Below are positions 54,373 to 64,000 of a stretch of DNA of 64,000 bases, in pieces; the stretch's first letter is position 1; every line of letters starts with the position of its first letter. Below the pieces are notes generated by a model. That model searched no databases. It saw nothing but the letters and a program-made list of their open reading frames with translations, and was not told the origin of the DNA. The position numbers were made by a program, and so were the translations under genes. Source of the stretch: Beta vulgaris subsp. vulgaris (taxonomy: Eukaryota; Streptophyta; Magnoliopsida; Caryophyllales; Amaranthaceae); assembly GCF_026745355.1 (NCBI RefSeq), contig NC_079206.1:2473800-2537799 (forward strand). Direction: 5' to 3'.

Positions 54373-57300
54373 ACTTGGTATCAGAGCATCTAAGATCCTA
54401 AGAGAACCATACTCTCAGAAACATGGCACACCCACGCAGCAACAACGGTTGGAGCAGTTGGAGCAAGACTTTAATGGCTTGCACGCTGCCTTTACGGAGA
54501 TGTTGAACAACCAACAAGGGTTGGGAGAGAGGCTCGAAGGGAGGATGAATCGAGCCAGGGAGAACACGGAGCTTCTGCTGGGACAGCTCCGGGACGAACA
54601 GAGGAAGTTCCAAGAAGACATAAAGACGTCCTTGCTGACACTAAAGGCCACCATGCCTGAGGCGTCGGCCACCCCGAGCGGAGAGAGAACGGAATCTATA
54701 GCAGGAGAGGGGGCTGGAAATCTTTTCCTTCATAACGGAGACCCACCGGTAACGGAGAAGACCGGAAATTGGAGGTTTAGGAAGCTAGATATGCCACTCT
54801 TTGATGGGTCGAACCCAGATGGATGGATACTAAGGGCAGAGAGGTACTTTGAGTTTTATCGACTTAAGGAAGACGAAAAATTGGAGGCTGCTGTAGTATC
54901 TCTCGAAGGTGACGCTCTGGCGTGGTACCAGTGGGAGCACCGCCGGAAACCGGTGCAACGTTGGGAGGAGATGAAGACTCTGTTACTCAGGCAATTCAGA
55001 CCCACTCACAAAGGGTCACTTTATGAACAATGGTTGACCTTGGAGCAGGAAGGGACGGTGATGGATTACAAAAGGAGGTTTATTGAGTATGCAGCACCAC
55101 TGGATAATCTGCCAGAATCTATAGTAATGGGCCAATTTATAAAAGGGTTGAAGGAGAATATAAAAGCTGAGGTCCATTTATTGGGCCCTATTAGTGTGGA
55201 CCAGGCCATGGATTTGGCATTAAAAGCTGAAGTCAAAATAAATAGCCAAACCACTATGACCAAGCCCAAAAACCTAACCTTATCCTCATCTTTTATTAAC
55301 CACACAAAGAACCCAGCCCAAAACTATACCAAAACTATCCCCACCTACCCAAAAAGTAACCCCACCCCTTACCAGATGACAAACACGAAAACCAACCCCA
55401 TCACAAACACCTACTCAAACTTGCGAAACCAGCCACCTGTCCGTCGTCTGTCGGAGCAAGAGTTACAGCACCGCCGTGAAAATGGGTTGTGCTTCCGTTG
55501 TGACGACAAATGGTCGCAAGGACACCGTTGTCAGAAAAAGGAGTTTAGCATCCTTGTTCTTGATGGAGAAGAGGACCCCCCACCAGAAGAAAAGGAGGAT
55601 GATGAAGCACCAGGCGCTGAAACCGACGCCACCATCGCTACGGTGGAACTATCCCTGAACTCGGTAGTGGGTTTAACAAACCCGAAAACAATGAAACTCA
55701 TGGGCCTCATCAATGGGTGCGAGGTGGTAGTTATGGTGGACCCGGGGGCCACGCATAACTTTATTTCTCTAAAGACAGTAGAAAGGCTGGGAATTCCATT
55801 ACAAGGTGACACCAATTTTGGCGTTTCCTTAGGCACCGGTACCATGGTGAAGGGGAAAGGAAATTGCAGAGGAGTAATGGTGGAAATGCAAGGGCTTATA
55901 ATTCAAGAAGACTTCTTGCCTCTTGAATTAGGAAACTCCGATGTCATCTTAGGAGTTCAGTGGCTGGAAAAGTTGGGGTCAGTGACCACCAACTGGAAAT
56001 CTCAGGTAATGAAATTCAAAAGTGGGGGAGAAGAGGTGACACTTCAGGGTGATCCCTCCTTGGATAGAACTCGAATCTCACTAAAAGCTATGTTGAGGGC
56101 CTTAAGAGTAGAAAGGCAGGGGATCCTGGTGGAAATGAACCACAGTGAAGGGAGAGAAATAGGGGACGAGTGGAGTATGGAAACTGCTGTGCCTTGCAAT
56201 CTACAACCCATCATCAAACAGTATCACCACGTGTTCAATATGCCCAGAGGACTTCCCCCATCAAGGGGAAGAGAGCACAACATTGTGTTGAAAGAAGGGA
56301 GCAACCCCGTATCAGTAAGACCCTACCGTTACCCACAAGTGCAGAAGAGCGAAATAGAAAAATTGGTAAGTGATATGCTGGCTGCCGGTATCATCCAACC
56401 TTCAACCAGCCCTTTTTCTAGTCCGGTACTACTTGTTAAAAAAAAGGATGGGTCATGGCGCTTTTGTGTAGATTACCGGGCACTCAACAAAGAAACAGTT
56501 CCGGACAAGTATCCCATCCCGGTAATAGATGAGTTGCTAGACGAATTATGGGGGTCGACCATTTTTTCTAAACTGGACTTGAAGTCCGGATATCATCAGA
56601 TACGAGTAAGAAGGGAAGATGTCCACAAAACGGCTTTTCGTACCCACGAAGGTCACTACGAGTTCCTTGTAATGCCGTTCGGTTTAACGAACGCTCCAGC
56701 CACCTTCCAATCCCTCATGAACGAGGTATTCAGACCATTTTTAAGAAAATTCGTACTGGTATTCTTCGACGACATATTAGTATATAGTCCTGATGCAGAA
56801 ACTCACAGCCATCATTTAGAGCAAGTCTTGTGTACCTTGGCAGAAAACAGCTTGTATGCTAATATGGGCAAGTGTGAATTTGGAAAACAACAAATAGCGT
56901 ATCTGGGACATGTGATTTCAGCCCAAGGGGTAGCTGCAGATCAGGATAAAGTAAAGGCTATGGTAGCTTGGGTCCTTCCACAGTCCATCAGGGAGCTAAG
57001 GGGTTTTTTGGGCCTCACCGGGTACTATCGCAGATTTATAGCAAATTATGCCAAGATTGCTGCACCTCTCACTGATCAGCTTCGAAAGGATAGTTTCGCA
57101 TGGACTGCAGCAGCCACTCAAGCCTTTGAAACCTTGAAGAAAGCCATGGTAGCATCCCCCGTATTAGCCATGCCTGACTTCACACAACAGTTCATCATCG
57201 AAGCAGATGCTTCGGGATATGGCTTAGGGGCTGTGCTTATGCAAAACAGCAGGCCCATTGCATATTACAGCCATGTGTTGGGCCCTCGTGGGCGCCTTAA

Positions 57301-59101
57301 ATCAATTTACGAGAAGGAGCTTATGGCGATTGTATTGGCTGTGCAAAAGTGGAGACACTACCTGTTGGGTAGACGATTTGTGATAAGAACGGACCAGAAA
57401 AGCTTGAAATTCATAATGGAGCAGCGGGAGGTAGGGGCCGAATACCAACGCTGGGTAAGTAAATTAATGGGGTTTGAGTTTGAGATCCATTACAAGCCTG
57501 GAGCAGCCAACAGGGTGGCAGACGCACTCTCGAGACAAGGCTCTGCCTCCATTGAATTTAAGGCTTTACTATCTAGCAGTGGCCCAAGCCTAGAGGAAGT
57601 GCAGGCCCAATTGCAAGGGGACCCATACATACAACAATTAGTGGCAGATTTAAGGGAGGGAAGGCCACACATGGAGGGATTTACGGTGGAAAATGGGCTG
57701 GTCTTATATAAGGGTCGCATAGTGATACCTCCAAAATCGCCTCTGGTTCACAAGCTTCTAACTTTCTACCATGATAGCCCAAGTGGGGGACATTCCGGAG
57801 AGCTTAAAACCTATTTGCGTATGGCCTCTGAATGGTACTGGGCTGGAATGAGGAGAATGGTAGCCCAATATGTGAAAGAATGTCAAGTGTGTCAACAGAA
57901 CAAAGCCTCCACGCAAAGCCCAGCAGGCCTCCTCCAACCATTACCCCTGCCCAATCAGGTTTGGGAAGATATTACTATGGATTTTATTGAGGGTCTTCCC
58001 CCCTCAAAAGGGGTCGATACTATCCTAGTGGTAGTGGACCGTTTCACCAAATTTGCCCATTTCATAAGCCTCAAACATCCATTTACAGCAGCTACTGTAG
58101 CAGGGGTGTTCATTCAAGAAATTGTGAGACTTCACGGATTTCCTGCATCCATCATATCTGATCGAGACAAAATCTTCATGAGTATGTTTTGGAGAGAATT
58201 GTTTAAGCTACAGGGTACGAGTCTCAAGCGCAGCACTGCATATCATCCACAAACGGATGGACAAACCGAGAATGTAAACAAAGCCCTTGAGACCTATTTA
58301 AGGTGCTTCGTGAATGGGCAACCAAGAAGGTGGGCAAGCTGGCTGCCATGGGCAGAATTTTGGTATAACACATCACCTCATGTGTCCACTCGGATGACCC
58401 CCTTCAAGGCTCTATATGGGAGGGACCCTCCCCCCCTCATCAGGGCCGGGCACAATCAAACCCCTGTGGGTTCCTTGGATAACCTACTGCAGGAACGAGA
58501 TGCCTTACTAGATGACTTAAGAGTGAATCTGTTGAGGGCTCAACAGAAGATGAAATTTTGGGCCGACAAAAAGAGAAGAGAATTACAGTTTGAAGTGGGT
58601 GACTATGCGTATCTTAAACTGCAGCCTTACCGACAGAGATCCCTAGCTAGAAGGCCCTATGAAAAGCTCGCTGCACGCTATTATGGTCCCTTCCTGGTTA
58701 CAGATCGCATAGGGGAAGTGGCATACAAATTGGAATTACCACCCAACAGCAAAATACATCCTGTATTTCACATCTCCCAATTGAAACCAGCAAAGGGCAA
58801 CCACATTCCCCCCACTCAGCTGCCTGCACAATTGAACTCTGACTTGGAACTCATGGTAGAACCAGAAGCACTCTTAGATGCTCGCTATGGAACACCAGGA
58901 CATGAGAAACCTATGGAAGTCCTCATCAAGTGGAAGCAACTACCAGAAAGTGAAGCTACATGGGAAGATCTGGCATCAATGGATCAAAGGTTCCCTACCT
59001 TCCACCTTGAGGACAAGGTGAAACTTTGGGCCGCAGGTAATGTCATGCACGTGCCTAAACCACCACTGAGGTTTGTTTACTCAAGGCGCCAAAAGAAGTA
59101 A
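54350..59101 (+). CDS. Chromovirus gag-pol polyprotein, one open frame, probably defective
   Basis: The frame is open from inside the 5' LTR, but its first in-frame ATG is 54500. The ATG in the usual place (54423) is in another frame, so a small indel probably separates it from the body. Domains in order: gag (RYFEFYRLKEDEKLEAAVVS); zinc knuckle CFRC...GHRC at 55490-55531; protease MVDPGATHNFIS at 55739, with Pro where Ser/Thr is expected; RT with VFFDDILVYS at about 56760; RNase H IEADASGYGLGAVL at about 57200; integrase HHCC 57770-57900 and DDE (MDFIEG, IISDRDKIF, HPQTDGQTEN); C-terminal chromodomain (MEVLIKWKQLPESEATWEDL) at 58915-58980. The last 20 codons lie within the 3' LTR. Otherwise intact, no internal stops. 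Confidence 0.9.
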   Translation: MNLVDSLQLGIRASKILREPYSQKHGTPTQQQRLEQLEQDFNGLHAAFTEMLNNQQGLGERLEGRMNRARENTELLLGQLRDEQRKFQEDIKTSLLTLKATMPEASATPSGERTESIAGEGAGNLFLHNGDPPVTEKTGNWRFRKLDMPLFDGSNPDGWILRAERYFEFYRLKEDEKLEAAVVSLEGDALAWYQWEHRRKPVQRWEEMKTLLLRQFRPTHKGSLYEQWLTLEQEGTVMDYKRRFIEYAAPLDNLPESIVMGQFIKGLKENIKAEVHLLGPISVDQAMDLALKAEVKINSQTTMTKPKNLTLSSSFINHTKNPAQNYTKTIPTYPKSNPTPYQMTNTKTNPITNTYSNLRNQPPVRRLSEQELQHRRENGLCFRCDDKWSQGHRCQKKEFSILVLDGEEDPPPEEKEDDEAPGAETDATIATVELSLNSVVGLTNPKTMKLMGLINGCEVVVMVDPGATHNFISLKTVERLGIPLQGDTNFGVSLGTGTMVKGKGNCRGVMVEMQGLIIQEDFLPLELGNSDVILGVQWLEKLGSVTTNWKSQVMKFKSGGEEVTLQGDPSLDRTRISLKAMLRALRVERQGILVEMNHSEGREIGDEWSMETAVPCNLQPIIKQYHHVFNMPRGLPPSRGREHNIVLKEGSNPVSVRPYRYPQVQKSEIEKLVSDMLAAGIIQPSTSPFSSPVLLVKKKDGSWRFCVDYRALNKETVPDKYPIPVIDELLDELWGSTIFSKLDLKSGYHQIRVRREDVHKTAFRTHEGHYEFLVMPFGLTNAPATFQSLMNEVFRPFLRKFVLVFFDDILVYSPDAETHSHHLEQVLCTLAENSLYANMGKCEFGKQQIAYLGHVISAQGVAADQDKVKAMVAWVLPQSIRELRGFLGLTGYYRRFIANYAKIAAPLTDQLRKDSFAWTAAATQAFETLKKAMVASPVLAMPDFTQQFIIEADASGYGLGAVLMQNSRPIAYYSHVLGPRGRLKSIYEKELMAIVLAVQKWRHYLLGRRFVIRTDQKSLKFIMEQREVGAEYQRWVSKLMGFEFEIHYKPGAANRVADALSRQGSASIEFKALLSSSGPSLEEVQAQLQGDPYIQQLVADLREGRPHMEGFTVENGLVLYKGRIVIPPKSPLVHKLLTFYHDSPSGGHSGELKTYLRMASEWYWAGMRRMVAQYVKECQVCQQNKASTQSPAGLLQPLPLPNQVWEDITMDFIEGLPPSKGVDTILVVVDRFTKFAHFISLKHPFTAATVAGVFIQEIVRLHGFPASIISDRDKIFMSMFWRELFKLQGTSLKRSTAYHPQTDGQTENVNKALETYLRCFVNGQPRRWASWLPWAEFWYNTSPHVSTRMTPFKALYGRDPPPLIRAGHNQTPVGSLDNLLQERDALLDDLRVNLLRAQQKMKFWADKKRRELQFEVGDYAYLKLQPYRQRSLARRPYEKLAARYYGPFLVTDRIGEVAYKLELPPNSKIHPVFHISQLKPAKGNHIPPTQLPAQLNSDLELMVEPEALLDARYGTPGHEKPMEVLIKWKQLPESEATWEDLASMDQRFPTFHLEDKVKLWAAGNVMHVPKPPLRFVYSRRQKK
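54376..54387 (+). other. Primer binding site (initiator tRNA-Met)
   Basis: TGGTATCAGAGC, three bases after the 5' LTR, is the standard complement to the 3' end of plant initiator tRNA-Met. Confidence 0.9.
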
Positions 59102-59428
59102 GAGGTTCTAGAAGGGTGAGCTGGCTCATGTTGAGGCAATGATTGGAATGACAGCAGCTATTTTGTCTTTACTAATATTCTAGCTATTTTGTCTTTTGCT
59201 CAGAATAATACCGTTGTCCAGATATTTTCTAGGGCAGTGCATAGGAGTAAGTCTATAAATAGAAGAAGGTTGTAATTAGGAGGGCATCGAGAAAATATTG
59301 AGTGAAGTTTGTTCTTGGGAGGAACCCAGCTCCTCGAAAGCTGTGGAAACTATCTTAATATACTATCTTACTGTTCCTGTCTCATTTGATTGCTACTGAA
59401 TTTTCGTGAACCTAGTTGATTCATTACA
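59041..59428 (+). repeat. 3' LTR of the chromovirus, overlapping the end of the coding frame
   Basis: 388 bp, starting directly after CCGCAGGTAA, with TATA box at 59254-59262. The first 61 bases encode the polyprotein's last residues and stop codon (59099-59101). I see no good polypurine tract just before it. Confidence 0.95.
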
Positions 59429-59433
59429 AATGT

Positions 59434-61243
59434 TGATGAATTTTCAATCTTGTTTGGCATAGTGAATATAGTATTAACTATGCCTGTCTCACAGAAAACC
59501 GTCTCTTACAGATGCAGAGTGCACAGGACCACCATTAAACTTGAGCTTTAACTTGGGAAATCACGTCAAGATTTCGTTGCACAACGGGTGAATTCGGCTA
59601 TGGAGATCTTTTATGGCTCTCCCACTTGCTAAAGTAAGTGCCTTTATAGTTTCTATTACCCTGGTGACCTCTTCTTGTTACTGTAGACACTTGTAAAACT
59701 AGCTTAGGAGTATTTAGTTTTATAATCTATGCATTCTTTAGAAAATACAGCCTACTTTTCATGATATTACTATCATTTAGTCCTTCGGTCTTTGAGCTAA
59801 TGTACATGCGTTGGTGGTAAGATTATTACACAAAATGCAGGTGGAAATGTCTAAGACGATCATGACATTATTGGTTTATGTGATTTGGTAATATTGCCTA
59901 CTCAATAGCAACTCGATTAGAGCAATTGCCCATCCTATGGTTATAACTTATAGATACAAAGAGATTAAGAACTTATTATTACAAGAAGATGAAGACCTTA
60001 GAATATATGAGAATTTCTTATTCATAATGTTTAAACCAAAGATTGCATTATTTCTCCTTATATCTTGAAAGCTGAGTTTAATTAACAAAATGTGAATTTC
60101 GATGTTAATTTTTCTTTGTAAATGGACAGAAATTGTGTGAAGGCTAATATCAGTACTAAGTACTAACTAGAGTTTAAGATATTAAGTCTATCAAGGATGT
60201 ACTAACATCATTAATCTTGTTGTTCATTAAGTATCAATGATCAATAGATATAGGTCAATGCATGTGGTCAAACTGATTAAATTTGTAGTGGTTCCCCCCC
60301 CCCCCCCCACCCCTCCAGCCCCCCAATTTGTGTACTTGATATTTTCCCCTAACAACAAATAATTCTTTCATCACCAAAGATGGAATTAAATGCCAGATAC
60401 TGGAATATTTTGTAGGGAAACAAAAGTATAACCTTTTCCTTGTTTTTGAGGGACAAAAACTATAACCTGAGCCACAGTAATGAGTTAGATAATGGAAGAA
60501 AACTCCCACACTCTCTTTACTATGACATGCTATTACACCATGACTATCAAGTCTAAGGCTCTCATCTGAGGAGTGAGAAACAATGGTATTCCAGATCCGG
60601 AATTTATTTATCAATTAATGATCTGATTGAAAGGTGAAGTTCTCTACTCGAAGCATTGCTGAGATACAGAATGAAAATAGCACAACTTTTTGTACCAATT
60701 CATGTCCATAATAATTTTTCCTGCCCTTTTCTTCCTCTTCTCATAACAGGATCCCTGTAATGTTTAATGGCCAAGCTATACATATTGAACAGGTTTATTC
60801 CTGTATGGCAAAGTAGCAAGTCTAAGAAGGAAGTTCTGTGTAATTCGAAAGGTTTGGAATTTTGGATGGATTCAGGATTGTTTTCAACGATTTTGCTTGA
60901 TAGTTTCTAATTCCTTTCCCATTCTTGCACTGGAGATTGGAGTTAACAAAACAACTTTTTTCAGAGATTATGTGGAAAAATTGGCTGGAAGTAAACCTAG
61001 TATCCGGAGTTTGTTTAATACATGAGTAGCATGAAGCACATTTTTCTAAGCCTGCTAAAACACCATTTTGACAGCTGAATGATTTCAGCTTGTGGCTACA
61101 TTCTTTAAGTTTGATTTTGCAGCTTGAGCAACTTGGTCTTTTGCAACTTAACATATTTCACCTTGCATTTAGTCTTAGCCACATGGTCAACATATATGAT
61201 CATGCCATTCATATATCATTGATGGCTTTAATCAGGTGATTTA
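59434..61243. other. Intergenic; one Cys-rich minus frame of unknown status
   Basis: No gene is firmly supported. A 110-codon minus frame (61154-60822) starts MLSCKRPSCSSCKIKLKECS and has ten Cys, eight in the first 44 residues. It has no signal peptide or known pattern and could be chance. A C-run of about 16 at 60294 is noted. Confidence 0.4.
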
Positions 61244-61538
61244 TTGCTTCGTCCATCTCTCAATGTTTTCTACACTATCCTTACATGGATGTACCAAAAT
61301 GCTATTCACCTATCTCTATTGAGTTGAATACAAATCTCCTATCTCTATCATATCAATGTTTTCTACATTCCTCATCACTCTACCTTTTCCTCTCTCTACC
61401 CACTTTCTATATTTACATTATACACTCATTTTCCTTCTCTCTTATTTATATACCTATATCAGGGCATCCTACATCTATATGCTACTCTTAATAATTGTGT
61501 TAAACCCTATTGTGGATTTGTGGGGACGGAGGGAGCAA
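61244..61538. mobile_element. Worn Stowaway-like MITE
   Basis: Ends TTGCTTCGTCC and (inverted) TTGCTCCCTCCGTCC, with TA on each side. The interior is pyrimidine-rich. Confidence 0.4.
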
Positions 61539-61699
61539 TATCTGGAATGACTTCTTCGCTAATTTATACCTCTGAGTTGCGGGATCTCTCAGGAGTGAGC
61601 TTTGTGGATAAATCATGTTTATAGTGGAGAAATCTTTTACTCGTAAGGGAATTGGGCGTGTCTTGGTAGGTTATGATTATGTTATGCATTGGGTTTAGG

Positions 61700-61959
61700 G
61701 GGAGAGGTAATATGGGGAGTACAATATAATTAGGTTAGCTTGGTGAGCAGGTAAGTTAGCTCTATAAATAGAATAGATTCGTGGGAGGAAGGGTATGGAG
61801 AAAATTATTGAGAGTTTATTTTAGTGGTTAGCTTGGGAGTGTGACAATTCACTTGAAAACTTGATAACTATCTTTACATTTTTCTGTAATTTCCATTTCT
61901 ATCAATTAAAATCACCTTCATCTTCTTTTATTTACTGTTCAAAGTTCCAGTTCATTACA
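61700..61959 (+). mobile_element. Possible remnant LTR related to the chromovirus LTR
   Basis: It shows the same order of features as the chromovirus LTR: TATAAATAG (61763), GGAGAAAATTATTGAGAG, AACTATCTTTACATTTT, GTTCATTACA. The sequence is clearly diverged. The left end could not be located and no target duplication was confirmed. Confidence 0.35.
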
Positions 61960-61964
61960 GATTT

Positions 61965-64000
61965 CCACATTGCTTTTGCATATGTAGGATTAGTGTACTT
62001 CTATTAGAAGTCAGGACATAAATTATATATCAGTAAACACACACTACATGTATAAATTTCAGTAAGATAAGGGCTGAAGTAGATCATTTAGTGTAATAGC
62101 AGTACAAATGAGTACAAGAAACATGCTATATTCACTAGCACACTGCCTACACTTACGCCCGCAATCATTGTATTGATACCCGTGATTTTCTGTCAATTTG
62201 CTGGAACTTGTATGCAGAAGCTCATTTGTAATGCTAGTTTAGCCTAAATAGATCTGCCAGATTGGAAAGGAGTGCTATAAAAAGGCAAGTATGGGCCTAA
62301 ATATCAGAGAAAAAAGTTCAGAGTTCAGACTTTAGATGCCAAAGCTGAATAAATATATGATTGCAACACATACTTTTCTATAGTGATACGATAATACCCC
62401 TAAATAATGTTCTCCTCCTTCCTCTTGATGACTTCTGCAGCTCCACCATGGTGGTAGCGAACCTACCTAAGTGTGATATTGGTCTTCTACACAACACCCC
62501 TCACCACATTGAGCTTTTGAAGACCATTTGGTAGCTGGGATGCCGTTCCAGCCTTGACCCTGCTGTACCTGAAGTCTCAGATTATGATTCACAACGACCA
62601 TCAGGTATGACCTTCCTCTCATCATCACAGAAATACTAAATTCTGTAGTTAGTCATTTTAGTGGGACTTACGTAAGACTATGCATTTTGAATGTTTACTG
62701 TCTATTCTTTGCTTGTGATGAGATAGAAGGGATAAAGATTAAGGTCATATATTGGTGAAAGTGGAATAATTTTGACTCCGTTTTCCTGCTTATCATGTAT
62801 CGTCGAATGTCATCTTACTTTGAGAGTTTTCAAAATGCTTATAGAAATCAACGACCTTCACAGTGATAAATGTGGCATCTTTGAGGTCAAGCCGTCAAGT
62901 TGCTTAGCTGGAGGCTCAGTTCCAACTTGGAAGTAATAGAGTCTACTGCTTGCTTTTAGATCATCTTTGAATTCGACTTCCTTTTCTTGATATGTTCTGC
63001 TCTTTGTGTGTTAGGACATTTTTGCATTCCTTTTAGGTACTCATTGCCTCCATACTAAGCTATATAATGTCACTGTTGAAGTATAAACTGTAAAGCAAAA
63101 ACACTCACTTTTAAATTGTAATCTGCCGCTAACTTACTACTTACCACACATGTTTGAGGTAATGAAAGAAAGTTTCCAGTTAGCAATCCAGTCCACTTAG
63201 TTCTTAAGGTACCCTTTTGCTTTTGGTCCATGGACCTCAGTCTGTGTGTTCGTGATAATGATTTTGTTGCGTATTAAGTATGGCCGATGGCGTCTTGACA
63301 TCAAATGAAGGTAGTGATCTACGATATATCTCAGAACATATAGAAAGCTACTGATCTTGTCATTATCAGGAGGTATCGCATGATTGATATGATATATTAA
63401 ACTTGTGTCTTTTCTAGTTATAACATAATCTTCTGCTTTGAATTTTCTTCAAGTCATATATCTATAAGATCAACAGTTCTTCATTTTGCAATTTTTTTCT
63501 TTATTGGTGTAGACTTTTGGGTCTAGTTGTTCTTTCCATGGTTTATTTTAGGAATGTAATTAGATATGGAAGTACCTCTGAAACAAGTAATGCTGGGAAC
63601 TAGAATGAAAACTATATCAGTGACAAAACTTATGCAAGGGAAGGGAATCTCATGGATTATATTTAAGCATATCAAAAAACAGTAAGTGCTGGATTGCTTT
63701 CAGTCATAGGTCATTTAGGAAGTCGTTTGAATTACACAGATGGACGAGTGTTTGTGAGCAAACTAGTATTATTAGCACATCTATTGACAAGCGTATGAAA
63801 GTGTTGCAGGTATTGAAATTGGTAACTCCATTTGATTTTCAGATGAGGATTATAGAGACTTAGTAGTCACGCGTTATCATTTTATACTTCCTAGTTGCTT
63901 AACGAGGATTCTCTTGTTAGCTGGAGACCGAGTGGTTCTTGACAACTATATTCATGTGGTAGTTTTTCCTCATGTGAAGCTAGTGTAAAATTGTATATTA
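61965..64000. other. Intergenic, nothing recognised
   Basis: No gene supported. 62442-62604 is bounded by CTGCAG and GTATGA splice-like signals and could be an exon fragment, but it has a stop in the ATG-initiated frame and no recognisable product. Confidence 0.35.

Larger units (their letters stand above)
53986..59428 (+). mobile_element. Complete chromovirus (Ty3/gypsy, Reina-like), 5443 bp
   Basis: Two LTRs (387 and 388 bp, TGTCATGCAC...TTACA) are flanked by the 5-bp target duplication AATGT (53981-53985, 59429-59433). A PBS follows the 5' LTR. The single gag-pol frame has the order gag, zinc knuckle, protease, RT, RNase H, integrase, chromodomain, which defines chromoviruses. The small total size and short LTRs suggest the Reina clade. 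The LTRs differ by one substitution and one single-base indel as far as I can see, so insertion is very recent. Confidence 0.95.

Noticed and set aside
56170..56373. Short plus-strand frames inside the chromovirus polyprotein
   Set aside because: Shadows of the 1583-codon frame.
61519..61959. Solo LTR starting TGTGGGGACGG
   Set aside because: Those bases are better explained as the end of a Stowaway-like MITE (CGGAGGGAG), and the flanking 5-mers (GGATT, GATTT) do not match; only the right part is kept as a possible LTR remnant.
62442..62604. Possible exon between CTGCAG and GTATGA
   Set aside because: The ATG-led frame has a stop, no partner exon or known product is seen, so I do not call a gene.

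Overview
This is a nuclear segment of a flowering plant, almost certainly a eudicot. The genes are widely spaced and have GT-AG introns, TATA boxes and AT-rich intergenic DNA. Plant-specific mobile elements are abundant: Tat- and chromovirus-type Ty3/gypsy elements, L1-type LINE ends, tRNA-derived SINEs, Stowaway/hAT/Harbinger-like MITEs, CACTA ends and Helitrons. The species cannot be fixed from the sequence; a Caryophyllales/Amaranthaceae genome is a guess only.

Layout. 1-5400 is the 3' part of a decayed Tat-lineage LTR retrotransposon with a spliced antisense gene and its 3' LTR. 5400-17700 is a patchwork of Helitrons, MITEs, a LINE 3' end, a CACTA end and SINEs, with no host gene seen. 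17830-19411 (+) is a three-exon gene for a free-standing subtilisin-propeptide (inhibitor I9) protein, with a SINE in intron 1 and a MITE in intron 2. 23820-31896 (+) is a six-exon gene for a TEX30/KANL3-type alpha/beta hydrolase.

The most unusual region is 27.5-52.3 kb. Exon 4 of the hydrolase gene is present twice (28028-28100 and 31234-31306). Between the two copies, on the opposite strand, sits a small two-exon gene for a His/Gly/Ser/Asn repeat protein. It belongs to a minus-strand cluster of five short genes (28.7, 32.9, 36.5, 41.7 and 51.7 kb). All five have one long exon carrying nearly all the protein, one phase-0 intron and a terminal exon of 2-6 codons. Three of them (28.7, 36.5, 41.7 kb) share the same N-terminus and C-terminus and appear to use a GC-AG intron. 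The 28.1-30.7 kb block is a copy of 35.6-38.4 kb that was inserted into the hydrolase gene together with a duplication of about 620 bp of the target.

Downstream, 45895-47652 is a solo LTR with a perfect 5-bp target duplication, sitting in one unit of a tandem duplication whose other unit preserves the empty site. 48486-49574 (-) encodes a membrane-anchored SMP-30/NHL-like beta-propeller. 53986-59428 is a very young, complete chromovirus (387/388-bp LTRs, TSD AATGT). Its long polyprotein frame runs into the 3' LTR, its protease motif reads DPG instead of DSG/DTG, and the natural-looking start codon is out of frame. 59.4-64 kb holds only repeat fragments and unassigned DNA.
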